From NCBI GenBank assembly GCA_020629515.1, contig JAHDDE010000012.1, forward strand, positions 1 to 64,000: 64,000 nucleotides of DNA, given 5' to 3'. Within the stretch, counting starts at the first letter, position 1; every line of letters begins with the position of its first letter. Source of the stretch: Saprospiraceae bacterium (GTDB taxonomy: Bacteria > Bacteroidota > Bacteroidia > Chitinophagales > Saprospiraceae). Both the position numbers and the translations under genes were made by a program. The notes below the pieces were generated by a model, which was not told the DNA's origin, searched no databases, and saw only the letters and a program-made list of their open reading frames with translations. Shown piece after piece: positions 52,079 through 61,458 of the stretch.

Positions 52079-53932
52079 ATGGAAAAAAATCAAATTATAG
52101 GTTTTGCATTGATATTCGTCATTATCATGGCTTGGAGTGTGATCAACAAACCAGATATAGAACTCGAAGAAGCACCCAATACGTCAAATACTGAACAGAC
52201 ATATTCTGCCGATGAAAGTTCATATGATTCTAAAAGTATGTCTGAAACTATCAACACTCAGATACCTACAGAAAGCGATATCAATTTATTAAATGATCAG
52301 TATGGTGTTTTTAGCTCTAATGCACAAGGAACAGAATCTATAGATTTTTTAGAAAACGATAAGTTCAAAATTGCTTTTACAAACAAAGGCGGCAGAATAA
52401 AGTATGTAGAATTAAAGGACTACAAGAAACTAAAAGAAGATGAAAATGGTCAAGATATAGAATCTTTAGTCAGATTGTTTGAAGATGAAAAAAATCGATT
52501 CAATTATAAATTAAGTGTAGGAAATAGAACAATTAACACGGAAGAATTATATGGCTCAATCAATAAATCAAATAACTCCATCAGCTACAATTTCTTAGGT
52601 AATGACGGGTCCGTATTCAAACAAACATACACTATATCCCCTGATTCATATCTAATAGATTATAATCTAAGCACTAAAGGTTTGTCCTCAGATCTATCTA
52701 AAGCACAACTTGAAATTAAGAACTATCTCGATAAGATAGAGAAGAACTATACATTCGAGAAAACCGTATCTACCGTTTATTTTAAAGAAAGAGACGAAGA
52801 CAGTGATTACTGCAATTGTCGCTCCGATGATATCGAAGACCAATCAGACAAAAAAATCAAATGGTTCTCTTTTGCCAATCAATTCTTTAACACTTCAATA
52901 ATCGCAGATAATAGAAGCTTCGATGGATTAATAGCTTCCACAGAGGTTTATGACGAAAGTAATGAAGACATGAAGCTTACGAAAGCGTCAGTCTCAATAC
53001 CTATCGGAGATGGAGAGAATGACTTTGGGATGTCAATATTCGCAGGACCGAATGAATATGAACTATTGACTCAAGTCGACTCAGATTTAGAGCAGATTAT
53101 TCCTTTTGGGCGAAGTATTTTCGGAAGTATAAATAGGCATTTTATACGCCCATTTTTTAACCTACTGGCAGGTATGATCAGTAGTAAAGGTATCGTTATC
53201 ATACTGATCATTTTTATCATAAAAATGGCACTTTACCCATTGACTTATAAGATGCTTCACTCTCAGGCAAAAATGGGGGCATTGAAACCTGAAATTGCTA
53301 AAATGGGTGAAAAATTCAAAGATGACGCCCAAAAGAAGCAAATGGAGACCATGAAGCTATATCGAGAATATGGTGTCAATCCTATGGGTGGTTGTATGCC
53401 TATGTTCATTCAGATGCCAATTTGGTATGCATTGTTTAGATTCTTTCCAGCGTCTATTACCTTTAGACAAGAATCATTTCTTTGGGCGCAAGATTTGTCT
53501 TCTTTTGATGAGATATTAAGTCTACCATTTGCTATTCCTGGTTTTGGTTCACATCTCAGTTTATTCACAATATTATGGGCTATTACGACTGTTATCTACA
53601 CTTATTACAATATGAAGCACATGGATATGAGTGCTAACCCCGCTATGAAATACGTGCAATATCTCATGCCAATCATGTTTTTTGTATTCTTCAATAATTA
53701 CGCTTCTGGATTGACTTGCTATATGTTTTTCAGTCAATTATTCAATATCGCCCAAACAGTATTAACCAAAAAATATGTTTTTGACGATAAAAAAATTCTG
53801 GAAGAGTTGAACGTTAAAAAAGCTCAACCTAAAAAGAAGAGCGGTTTCCAAGCGAAACTAGCTGAAGCAATGGAAAAACAACAAAGATTACAGGAACAAA
53901 AAGCTGCTGCCAAAAAGAAAAAGAAAAAATAG
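52079..53932 (+). CDS. yidC: Membrane protein insertase YidC
   Basis: Inserts and folds inner-membrane proteins, alone or with SecYEG. The 617-residue protein has a first membrane helix at the start (IIGFALIFVIIMAWSVI), a large periplasmic beta domain (about 60-330) and the conserved five-helix core (about 350-590) with MKLYREYGVNPMGGCMPMFI and an arginine in PIWYALFRFFPAS that is likely the hydrophilic-groove residue. The tail is lysine-rich (AAAKKKKKK), typical for ribosome contact. The first gene of a same-strand series with gpsA, a DUF2130 gene and the PspA-like gene. Confidence 0.96.
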   Translation: MEKNQIIGFALIFVIIMAWSVINKPDIELEEAPNTSNTEQTYSADESSYDSKSMSETINTQIPTESDINLLNDQYGVFSSNAQGTESIDFLENDKFKIAFTNKGGRIKYVELKDYKKLKEDENGQDIESLVRLFEDEKNRFNYKLSVGNRTINTEELYGSINKSNNSISYNFLGNDGSVFKQTYTISPDSYLIDYNLSTKGLSSDLSKAQLEIKNYLDKIEKNYTFEKTVSTVYFKERDEDSDYCNCRSDDIEDQSDKKIKWFSFANQFFNTSIIADNRSFDGLIASTEVYDESNEDMKLTKASVSIPIGDGENDFGMSIFAGPNEYELLTQVDSDLEQIIPFGRSIFGSINRHFIRPFFNLLAGMISSKGIVIILIIFIIKMALYPLTYKMLHSQAKMGALKPEIAKMGEKFKDDAQKKQMETMKLYREYGVNPMGGCMPMFIQMPIWYALFRFFPASITFRQESFLWAQDLSSFDEILSLPFAIPGFGSHLSLFTILWAITTVIYTYYNMKHMDMSANPAMKYVQYLMPIMFFVFFNNYASGLTCYMFFSQLFNIAQTVLTKKYVFDDKKILEELNVKKAQPKKKSGFQAKLAEAMEKQQRLQEQKAAAKKKKKK

Positions 53933-53991
53933 TTTGCTCCGATCTATTCTATTGCCATTTTCAATGGACTAAGAATCTGTAAATTAGTTAA

Positions 53992-55041
53992 ATGATTAAT
54001 AAACCTCTTGGGGTAATAGGTGGCGGTAAATTTGGAATAGCTATTGCCAAATTACTCGCAGATAAAAGCGAAGTATTGTTATACTCTCGTCGCGAACAAA
54101 TCGTCAATGACATAAACCAAAACTCCAATTATTTAGACTATACCCTACCTACAAATATTAAAGGAACGACTGACATAGCTAAAGTTTGTGCTTCTTGTGA
54201 TGTATTGTTTGTGGTAATACCATCTATACACTTTAAAAAAGTCATCTTAGAAATGGAGAGCTTTCTCTCTCCTCAACACATCCTGGTTCATGGTACGAAA
54301 GGATTTCATCTCACTCCATCTATGGAAAAAAGTATTGGGGACGATGATCTTTCTTCTATTTTGGTGAGCGACGTCAAGACTATGAGCCAAGTGATTTTAG
54401 AAAATACTACAGTAATTAGAGTTGGAGCATTATGTGGACCAAATTTAGCTGTTGAAATATTGGATGAATTGCCCACAGCTACAGTAATAGCCAGCCCATA
54501 TGATGAAGTCATAAAAATTTGTAGAAAGTATCTAACCGGTCCAAAATTTTTTGTTTTTGGTTCTTATGACTTAAAAGGGGCAGAATTAGCAGGTGCATTA
54601 AAAAATGTAATCGCATTAGCATCAGGCATAATAGGTGGAATAAAAATGGGTAAAAATGCAGAGGCTATGCTTATAACCAAAGGGCTTAGTGAGATGATAA
54701 AAATATCGGAAGTTGTCGGAGTAAATTATCAAGCTTTTTTGGGAACTGCTGGTATTGGTGACTTAATTGCCACAGCGACTTCCGACAAAAGTAGAAACTA
54801 TAGCTGCGGATTGAGGATTGCAAATGGTGAGAATCTTAACGAAATTATAAGCTCGACTAACGAAAGTATTGAGGGACTGAGGTCACTTAAAGTAGCCTAT
54901 TCTATTATTAAAAAATACAAGATTGGGGCACCGATAATCTCAACGATCTATAGAATCATATATAATAATATTGATATCGTCGAGGCTATCAATAACTTAA
55001 TGAAATATCCTTACACAGAAGATGTAGACTTTATAAAATAA
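53992..55041 (+). CDS. gpsA: NAD(P)-dependent glycerol-3-phosphate dehydrogenase
   Basis: Reduces dihydroxyacetone phosphate to sn-glycerol 3-phosphate for phospholipid synthesis. The 349-residue protein has the Rossmann start GVIGGGKFGIAIAKLLAD, a VHGTKG loop, GALCGPNLAVEI and the catalytic lysine in AGALKNVIALASGI near residue 200, plus TAGIGDLIATATS. Size normal. It follows yidC by 59 bases, an association of membrane-lipid and membrane-protein biogenesis. Confidence 0.94.
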   Translation: MINKPLGVIGGGKFGIAIAKLLADKSEVLLYSRREQIVNDINQNSNYLDYTLPTNIKGTTDIAKVCASCDVLFVVIPSIHFKKVILEMESFLSPQHILVHGTKGFHLTPSMEKSIGDDDLSSILVSDVKTMSQVILENTTVIRVGALCGPNLAVEILDELPTATVIASPYDEVIKICRKYLTGPKFFVFGSYDLKGAELAGALKNVIALASGIIGGIKMGKNAEAMLITKGLSEMIKISEVVGVNYQAFLGTAGIGDLIATATSDKSRNYSCGLRIANGENLNEIISSTNESIEGLRSLKVAYSIIKKYKIGAPIISTIYRIIYNNIDIVEAINNLMKYPYTEDVDFIK

Positions 55042-55048
55042 GCTGAGA

Positions 55049-56293
55049 ATGGAAAAAATAACTTGCCCAAATTGCTCCTTTAAATTTGATATAGAAGGTG
55101 TCATTGCTCAGGACATAAAAACACAATTAGATAAAGAGCTTCAAGCAGAAAAATTGAAGATTCAGGAAGAAAAAAAACGTAACCAATTATTACTTATCAA
55201 AGAAAGAGAGGAGTTTGAGGAAAAGAAGAAAAGGGAAAACGAGATTTTCTCTGAGCGTCTCAGAAAAGCAAAAATGGAGCAAGAGACAGAGCTTAAGAAT
55301 AAAATCTCAGAAGATTTTCAATTTAAGCTAAAATCTCAGATTGATGAGTTGAATGAATCCAAATCAAAGATTAAAAAATTACAAGAAAAAGAACTTCAAT
55401 ATCTTAAACTTCAACGTGAGGTTGATGAAAAATTGAGAAGCAAAGAAATCGAACTTCAGAAAAAAATTATTGAGGAAAAAGATAGACTTTCTCAAGAACT
55501 AAGGAAGTCAATTGGGCAAGAACTCGAACTAAAACTTTTAGAAAAAGATAAAAAACTCGAAGATCAGCACAAGCTAATAGAAGAACTGAAAAGAAAATCA
55601 GAACAAGGTTCAATGCAACTTCAGGGTGAAATACAAGAGTTAGCCATAGAAGCCTACCTTAAAAATGAATTTCCATTTGATCAGATAGAAGAAATTAAAA
55701 AAGGAGCAACTGGTGCAGACACTGTGCAAACTGTAATTAACACTTATCAGGAGATATGTGGTAAAATTGTTTACGAATCTAAAAGAACCAAGGCTTTCAG
55801 TAATGAATGGATTAATAAATTAAAAAAAGATCAACGTCATGTACAAGCCGAAATTGCGGTCTTGGTCACTCAAGTAATGCCTAAAGATATGAGCAGATTT
55901 GGTCAAAAAGATGGAGTCTGGATCTGCAACTATGAAGAATTCAAAAGTTTGTCCTTTGTATTAAGATCTCTATTGCTAAAGACGGCGGCTGTTAAATCTT
56001 CGCAAAAAAATAAAGGAAACAAAATGGAAGTACTATACAGTTTTCTGACTAGCGAAGAATTTAAGCTCCAAATAAGCGGTATAGTTGATGGATTTCAGAA
56101 TATGAGGGCAGAATTAGAAAGAGAAAAGAATAGTATGAGAGCAATATGGAAAAGACGAGAAAAACAACTTGAAATGGTTATTTCAAATACTATAGACATG
56201 TATGGTAGCATCAAAGGTATAGCGGGCTCTGCGGTTCCTAATATTCCAAGTTTGGAGTTGGATGAAGGTATGGATTTATCAGAATTGGCATGA
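55049..56293 (+). CDS. DUF2130 coiled-coil protein
   Basis: A 414-residue protein. An N-terminal CPNC pair is followed by a long, charged coiled coil at about residues 25-200, very rich in Lys and Glu. From about residue 205 lies the DUF2130 domain (EIQELAIEAYLKNEFPFDQ; TVQTVINTYQEICGKIVYES; RHVQAEIAVLVTQVMP). The family's function is not established; structural resemblance to RmuC-like or restriction-type folds has been suggested and I cannot decide. Predicted cytoplasmic. 7 bases after gpsA, so co-transcribed. Confidence 0.85.
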   Translation: MEKITCPNCSFKFDIEGVIAQDIKTQLDKELQAEKLKIQEEKKRNQLLLIKEREEFEEKKKRENEIFSERLRKAKMEQETELKNKISEDFQFKLKSQIDELNESKSKIKKLQEKELQYLKLQREVDEKLRSKEIELQKKIIEEKDRLSQELRKSIGQELELKLLEKDKKLEDQHKLIEELKRKSEQGSMQLQGEIQELAIEAYLKNEFPFDQIEEIKKGATGADTVQTVINTYQEICGKIVYESKRTKAFSNEWINKLKKDQRHVQAEIAVLVTQVMPKDMSRFGQKDGVWICNYEEFKSLSFVLRSLLLKTAAVKSSQKNKGNKMEVLYSFLTSEEFKLQISGIVDGFQNMRAELEREKNSMRAIWKRREKQLEMVISNTIDMYGSIKGIAGSAVPNIPSLELDEGMDLSELA

Positions 56294-56403
56294 TTAATTT
56301 TAATATTAATCGAAATCTTTGAAACCCAAGTCTATTTTTTTTTCGTTTTGTATCACGATTGTAGATATTTAAATAACTTTTTAATAAATAAAGAATATTT
56401 AGC

Positions 56404-57423
56404 ATGGCAGATTTTTCGAGTGTGGATAATATGACTACAAAACCTAAATCGTTCTGGAGCAGACCAGAAGGGGTTACTGGGAGTATATTTTTATTGGCAA
56501 TTCTTGGTGCTGTTGGGTACTTACTATTCACCAGTATAGGAGCAATTGTGGCTTTTACATCTTCATTATTAGGACTTGTGGTTACCGTTTTAGCTTTGGG
56601 AGCGATCGTCTATATGGTACTCGACCCCAAAATGAGAGCATTAGTAGGATATATGTACAAAAGCTTCATGAGAAAAATAACTGGGCTATTCGTGACTATC
56701 GACCCAATTGGGATACTAAAAAATTATGTGGAAGACTTATCTGATAACCTGAAAAAAATGGGAAAGCAGATTGGGAATCTTAGAGGTCAAATGAGGAAAT
56801 TAAAAACGATGATGCTCGACAATACTAAAGAAATTGAGCAAAATCTAATGATCGCCAAAAAAGCTAAAGAATTAGGCAATCAAAAACAATTGATGCTCTC
56901 GAGTAGAAAAGCTGCCAGACTAAAAGAGAGTAATGGCAAATACGAGAACTTACACAGTAAAATGGGCTTATTATATAAAGTCTTAACCAAAATGTATGCT
57001 AATTCGGAAGTCTTATTAGAAGACACAAAAGATCAAGTAAAGGTTAAAGAACAAGAAAGAAAAGCTATCAGAATGTCACATTCAGCAATGAAATCTGCAA
57101 TGAATATTATATCTGGAAATTCTGATAAACGAGCCATGTTTGACCAGGCAATGGAAGTCATCGCTGATGATGTAGCCAATAAAGTAGGTGAAATGGAACA
57201 ATTTATGGAGCTATCAGCCAACTTTATGGATTCAGTAGATCTTCAAAATGGTATTTTTGAAGAACAGGGAATGAAAATGTTAGAAGAATACGAAAAGAAA
57301 AGTTCAATTCTTCTACTCGGTGGTCAAGAACAATATGATACCGAAACATTAGACTTGAATGAATATCAACAAGAAAAAGCAAAAATTGAAAAAGACTCAG
57401 ATTATAGTAGCTTGTTCGATTAA
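56404..57423 (+). CDS. Two-span membrane protein with PspA/ESCRT-III-like coiled coil
   Basis: A 339-residue protein I do not recognise by name. Two membrane segments lie at about residues 24-45 (SIFLLAILGAVGYLLF) and 47-73. The rest is almost wholly helical and strongly charged. After the spans the stretch DPIGILKNYVEDLSDNLKKM resembles the first helix region of PspA/Vipp1 proteins, which usually begins with DP and an amphipathic helix. Near residue 245 a FDQAMEVIADDVANKVGEME segment resembles the later PspA helix pair. If real, this would be a membrane-anchored PspA/ESCRT-III-like protein. This rests on pattern resemblance, not on a database match. It follows DUF2130 after 110 bases and ends 14 bases from the convergent CCA-adding gene. 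Confidence 0.6.
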   Translation: MADFSSVDNMTTKPKSFWSRPEGVTGSIFLLAILGAVGYLLFTSIGAIVAFTSSLLGLVVTVLALGAIVYMVLDPKMRALVGYMYKSFMRKITGLFVTIDPIGILKNYVEDLSDNLKKMGKQIGNLRGQMRKLKTMMLDNTKEIEQNLMIAKKAKELGNQKQLMLSSRKAARLKESNGKYENLHSKMGLLYKVLTKMYANSEVLLEDTKDQVKVKEQERKAIRMSHSAMKSAMNIISGNSDKRAMFDQAMEVIADDVANKVGEMEQFMELSANFMDSVDLQNGIFEEQGMKMLEEYEKKSSILLLGGQEQYDTETLDLNEYQQEKAKIEKDSDYSSLFD

Positions 57424-57437
57424 TTGAAGGATCCAAA

Positions 57438-58862
57438 TTATATAATGCCCATTTCTTTTGCCTTATTAAGCATGAAGGAATGGGCCTCTTTATATGAATT
57501 AGCTATATCACCATCTAATATGGCTTCCTTGATTGCGTTTTTAATAATTCCTACTTCCCTACTTGGCCCAATATTAAAGACATCCATAATTTCTTCCCCT
57601 GATATCGGTGGCTGCCAGTTTCTTATATGATCCTTTTCTTCAATTTCATTCATCTTCTCTTTGACTAACTCATAGTTGGCCAAGTACCTCTTTTGTTTGC
57701 CTTCATTCTTAGTAGTAATATCCGCTTCGCATAACATCATGAGCTGATCAATATCTTCTCCGGCTTCATATAACAGTCTACGTATAGCCGAATCAGTTAT
57801 ATTTTCTTTAGTTAGACTTATGGGCCTTAAGTGCAGTCGCACCAGTTTTTGGACAAACTTCATCTTATGATCCAAAGGGAGCTTGAGTTTTCTAAATATA
57901 CTCGGTGTCATCCCTGCTCCTACAGCATCGTGGCCATGAAAAGTCCAACCTATTTTATTATTAAACCTTTTGGTCTTAGGCTTACCGATATCATGCATTA
58001 TTGCGGCCCATCTCAACCAAAGATCATTGGATTTATAAGCCACATTATCTAATACCTGTAACGTGTGAAAATAATTATCCTTATGTCCCTTCCCGTTAAC
58101 GTAGTCGACTCCCCTTAGCCTCGCCATTGCAGGAAAAATTTTTTCAATGAGCCCTACCTCATGAAGCAATTTAAATCCGATAGACGGTTTGTCTGACAGT
58201 ATTATTTTATTCAGCTCTGTGGTGATCCTTTCCTGAGAGATAATTTCTATTCTATCAGCACATTCTTTTATGCCATTTAGGGTCTCTAACGAAATATCAA
58301 ATTTTAATTGTGAAGCAAACCGAATAGCCCTTAACATTCTTAGTGGGTCATCCGTAAAGGTTACTTTGGGACTTAAAGGAGTACGAATCACCCCATTTTT
58401 AAGATCTTCTATTCCTCTGAAAGGGTCCAACATTTTCCCCCAAGACACTTTATTTAGAGAAAATGCTAAAGCGTTGATCGTAAAATCTCTTCTATTCTGA
58501 TCGTCTTCTAATGAACCATTTTGAACTATTGGCTTCCTCGAATCCTTGTTGTAAGATTCTTTTCGAGCACCCACAAATTCTACTTCAAATTCCCCAGCTT
58601 TGATCATTGCCGTACCAAATCGCTTAAATATAGTAGGTGGCGGCAAATTATAAATGACCGCAACCTCCTTAGATAATTTTATTGCATCACCCACACATAC
58701 AATATCAATATCCATACATGCCCTTTTCAATAATTTATCCCTTACATAGCCACCAATCAAATAAGTTTCTAAGTTTAATTTGTCAGCTATTGCCCCTATT
58801 TTTTTAAGAAGACTTTCTTCTGATCGATTGAATCTGATCTTAGCCTGAGATAAATCCATCAT
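57438..58862 (-). CDS. tRNA nucleotidyltransferase / poly(A) polymerase family with HD domain
   Basis: Class II polymerase-beta-type nucleotidyltransferase, 474 residues, most likely the CCA-adding enzyme. The head has YLIGGYVRDKLLK and DIDIVC with the metal-binding aspartates; RRDFTINALAFSL lies near residue 130. An HD phosphohydrolase domain follows (HTLQVLDN, IMHDIGKPKTK near residue 280). The tRNA-His here lacks a standard encoded CCA register, which fits a need for CCA addition. The start ATG overlaps the dusB stop codon by 4 bases, so the two RNA-modifying genes are coupled. Confidence 0.88.
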   Translation of the reverse strand: MMDLSQAKIRFNRSEESLLKKIGAIADKLNLETYLIGGYVRDKLLKRACMDIDIVCVGDAIKLSKEVAVIYNLPPPTIFKRFGTAMIKAGEFEVEFVGARKESYNKDSRKPIVQNGSLEDDQNRRDFTINALAFSLNKVSWGKMLDPFRGIEDLKNGVIRTPLSPKVTFTDDPLRMLRAIRFASQLKFDISLETLNGIKECADRIEIISQERITTELNKIILSDKPSIGFKLLHEVGLIEKIFPAMARLRGVDYVNGKGHKDNYFHTLQVLDNVAYKSNDLWLRWAAIMHDIGKPKTKRFNNKIGWTFHGHDAVGAGMTPSIFRKLKLPLDHKMKFVQKLVRLHLRPISLTKENITDSAIRRLLYEAGEDIDQLMMLCEADITTKNEGKQKRYLANYELVKEKMNEIEEKDHIRNWQPPISGEEIMDVFNIGPSREVGIIKNAIKEAILDGDIANSYKEAHSFMLNKAKEMGII

Positions 58863-59854
58863 ACAGTCATAATCTCTTCTCCAGAATAGTGGAATTCAAT
58901 TTCGTCTATTATTTCAAACAAGTCTTTGGGATCATCCGTTGTTACAAGTTTACTTCTGAAGGACTTTATATTTCTTAATCCTCTAAAATAGTTGGTATAA
59001 TGTCTTCTCATTTCGAGAATGCCCAATCTCTCTCCTTTCCATTCAATACTATGTTTAAGATGTTGTTTAACAGCTCTCACTTTTTCTGTGAGACTTGGCG
59101 TCGGTAGTTTTTGGCCTGTTCGTACATAGTGTTTGATTTGACTAAAAATCCAAGGATTGCCTATACTTGCCCGCCCTATCATTAGGCCGTCAACACCGTA
59201 TTCATTTTTGTATTGTACTGCTTTTTCAGGACTATCTATATCACCATTTCCAATTACTGGAATAAATAATCTCGGATTCTCTTTTACTTCTCTTATGTAA
59301 GACCAATCCGCTTCTCCCTTATACATCTGTTTTCGAGTCCTGCCATGTATGGCAATGGCATGAATTCCTACGTCTTGTAATCTTTCTGCTACCTCGACTA
59401 TTTTAATACTGTTTTGATCCCATCCTAATCGAGTTTTTACTGTTACTGGAAGACTCGTAGATTTGACAATTTCCGCAGTTAACTTTACCATTCGAGGTAT
59501 ATCCTGCAATATACCAGCCCCAGCCATTCTGCAAACCACCTTTTTTACGGGACAGCCGAAATTAATATCAAGGACTTCTGGTTCCGCTTCTTCAACAATT
59601 TCAGCAGCTCTCTTCATAGAATCAATTTCTGCTCCAAAAATTTGGATACCTACTGGACGCTCATAGTTATATATATCCAGTTTTTGGACACTTTTTTTTG
59701 CATCTCTAATTAGGCCTTCAACTGAAATAAATTCTGTATACATCATGTCACACCCCTGCTCTTTGCATAAAGCTCTGAAAGGTGGATCAGACACATCTTC
59801 CATTGGAGCCAATAACAATGGAAAATCATCGAATTCTATAGGACCAATTTTCAT
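58859..59854 (-). CDS. dusB: tRNA-dihydrouridine synthase DusB-type
   Basis: FMN-dependent reduction of uridines in the tRNA D-arm. The 331-residue barrel has PLLLAPMEDVSDPPFRALC, the catalytic cysteine in LDINFGCPVKKVV near residue 98, the MAGAGILQD loop, VTVKTRLGW and the FMN phosphate site VIGNGDI with DGLMIGRASIGNPWIF. DusA or DusC are less likely because the motif set and length fit DusB. Upstream partner of the CCA-adding gene. Confidence 0.93.
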   Translation of the reverse strand: MKIGPIEFDDFPLLLAPMEDVSDPPFRALCKEQGCDMMYTEFISVEGLIRDAKKSVQKLDIYNYERPVGIQIFGAEIDSMKRAAEIVEEAEPEVLDINFGCPVKKVVCRMAGAGILQDIPRMVKLTAEIVKSTSLPVTVKTRLGWDQNSIKIVEVAERLQDVGIHAIAIHGRTRKQMYKGEADWSYIREVKENPRLFIPVIGNGDIDSPEKAVQYKNEYGVDGLMIGRASIGNPWIFSQIKHYVRTGQKLPTPSLTEKVRAVKQHLKHSIEWKGERLGILEMRRHYTNYFRGLRNIKSFRSKLVTTDDPKDLFEIIDEIEFHYSGEEIMTV

Positions 59855-59964
59855 ATCATAATTACTCTACGTCAATACAACTTCATACTGATTATGAAAG
59901 GATAACATATTTTGATTTGATTGTATATAACCTGCAAATTTATTATATTTCATTAGATCTTAAT

Positions 59965-60082
59965 TAATTGTTAAGCATTAGCAACTACATAAGATCAACA
60001 ACTGATCAACGTTTAATAAATGGTTAGATAGTTTTTTCATACTTTTCGGTTTAGGAGCTTACTTTTTGTAAGCTTCTTTTTT
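59965..60082 (+). ncRNA. Possible plus-strand small RNA ending at an orphan terminator
   Basis: A hairpin of 10 pairs with a 5-T loop (60053-60077) and a following T-run faces the plus strand, though both neighbouring genes read minus. Upstream TTG, 20 bases, then TATATTTC resembles a -33/-7 pair (near 59922-59952). The interval also has a GATCAAC direct repeat. A short transcript of about 100 nt is possible, but the -7 match is imperfect and the evidence is weak. Confidence 0.3.
60053..60082 (+). terminator. Orphan terminator at the DUF2905 3' end
   Basis: AGGAGCTTAC pairs with GTAAGCTTCT (one G-U pair) around TTTTT, followed by T-run on the plus strand that runs into the antisense of the DUF2905 stop codon. 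On the minus strand it can only act as a hairpin without a T-run. Confidence 0.6.
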
Positions 60083-60305
60083 ACCACAACTTTTGCACTA
60101 CTCGTACAATTATACTGAAGGCAACACTTAACAATATCATTGTAGTTATTGGTATGTATAGAGAAAAATTATCTTTCTCTATTTTTATATCTCCAGGTAG
60201 GTTTCCGATAAAATTTAGTTTGTCACCAAATAAATAAAATACGACACCTAAAGAAAATAATACAAGTCCAAATAACATCAAATACTTGGCATATGACGAG
60301 TTCAT
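60081..60305 (-). CDS. DUF2905 small membrane protein
   Basis: About 74 residues with two membrane helices (YLMLFGLVLFSLGVVFYLF and IPITTMILLSVAFSIIVRVV) separated by the diagnostic FIGNLPGDIKIEKDNFSLYI loop of DUF2905. Function is unknown. I chose the ATG one base after the nucleotidyltransferase stop (TAA T ATG); a longer frame would overlap that gene. Likely translated with it. Confidence 0.85.
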   Translation of the reverse strand: MNSSYAKYLMLFGLVLFSLGVVFYLFGDKLNFIGNLPGDIKIEKDNFSLYIPITTMILLSVAFSIIVRVVQKLW

Positions 60306-60306
60306 A

Positions 60307-61209
60307 TTACCAAAGCTTTTCTGGGTATATTCCAGATTCAATTAATTTATTAAGCTTTGCGATAACTATAGGCTTATCCTCTTTATACGTAACACCAAAC
60401 CATTCTTCACCACAATGAAGCACATCCACACTTTTAGTATTAGAGTTTATTAATTCATCTACCAATAATGGAATGAAGAATTCTGATTTCAATTCTTGAC
60501 CTCGTTCTTTTAAAAAGCTGGTAAACATCTCCTCACAATAATTAAAATAATCTGGATAAAATGCCCACATATTCATAGAAACTGGCGTATTAGGTTCGAG
60601 GAATATCTTTTTTCCCTCCTTAATAAAAGCAATCTTCCTATCGCTTTCGTACCCAATTTTTATACACTCTTCTATATTTTTTAATTGATTATTTTCATCA
60701 GTTGTACATACACCACGATTCACTGTTCCGTGATCGGACAATGTTTTTTCAAGTTCATACCCCACTAAGGCATATTTACTATCTGAATCTGCTTTATTAA
60801 AAAAATCAAAAAGGACTCGGTAAGAGTCTTTACCATAAAAATCATCAGCGTTTATTACAGCAAATGGTTCATTGATTACATTTTTCGCAACCAGTACGGC
60901 ATGAGCAGTTCCCCATGGTTTTTCTCTTTCAGGTGTATACTTACAACCCTGAGGTATGTCTGAAATGTCTTGAGTTACATATTCCACTTTTACCTTGTCC
61001 TCAAATTTATTAGCAAAGAACTTTTTAAAATCTTCCTTAAAGCTCTCGCGAATTACAAAAACAATTTTGCCAAATCCTGCTTGTATTGCGTCGTATATGG
61101 AATAATCTAATATGGTTTCTCCATTTGGTCCAAATTCGTCCATTTGTTTTAATCCGCCATATCTGCTCCCCATTCCAGCAGCAAGAATTAGTAATGTTGG
61201 TTTAGTCAT
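60307..61209 (-). CDS. Sugar-phosphate nucleotidyltransferase-like protein
   Basis: A 300-residue NTP-transferase-fold protein that activates a sugar phosphate or similar substrate. The glycine-rich nucleotide loop is LILAAGMGSRYGGLKQMDEF at the start, and the acidic metal site lies in FAVINADDFYGKD near residue 122. The distinctive KQMDEFGPNGETILDYSIYD is seen in a large, poorly characterised Bacteroidota group, so the substrate is not assigned. Followed by DUF2905. Confidence 0.85.
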   Translation of the reverse strand: MTKPTLLILAAGMGSRYGGLKQMDEFGPNGETILDYSIYDAIQAGFGKIVFVIRESFKEDFKKFFANKFEDKVKVEYVTQDISDIPQGCKYTPEREKPWGTAHAVLVAKNVINEPFAVINADDFYGKDSYRVLFDFFNKADSDSKYALVGYELEKTLSDHGTVNRGVCTTDENNQLKNIEECIKIGYESDRKIAFIKEGKKIFLEPNTPVSMNMWAFYPDYFNYCEEMFTSFLKERGQELKSEFFIPLLVDELINSNTKSVDVLHCGEEWFGVTYKEDKPIVIAKLNKLIESGIYPEKLW

Positions 61210-61271
61210 TTTTTAACTTATTAGAATTAATGATTAGGAAACCTATTGCTTGCTCAATTAATACAGAAGTA

Positions 61272-61279
61272 CAAAGGTA
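61272..61279 (-). promoter_or_regulatory. -7 element (TACCTTTG) before the nucleotidyltransferase gene
   Basis: Exact TAnnTTTG match on the minus strand, about 63 bases before the start codon; same octamer as for yidC. Confidence 0.45.
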
Positions 61280-61458
61280 GACCATTAAAGTCAGTTAAGG
61301 AAGCCTTAAAAACGTATTGACGTCAATTATCTATCAAATTTTTCCAAGGTTTCTTTTGGTTTTATATCTTTTACATTCTTATTTTTGGGAAGCCAATCTT
61401 ACGACTATATCTAACTAAGTTACAATTTATATTAAGATTTTTTATAAAGTATAACTCA

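Noticed and set aside
57424-57437. Terminator between the PspA-like gene and the convergent CCA-adding gene
   Set aside because: The 14-base gap has no stem or T-run; I could not find a hairpin serving either gene.
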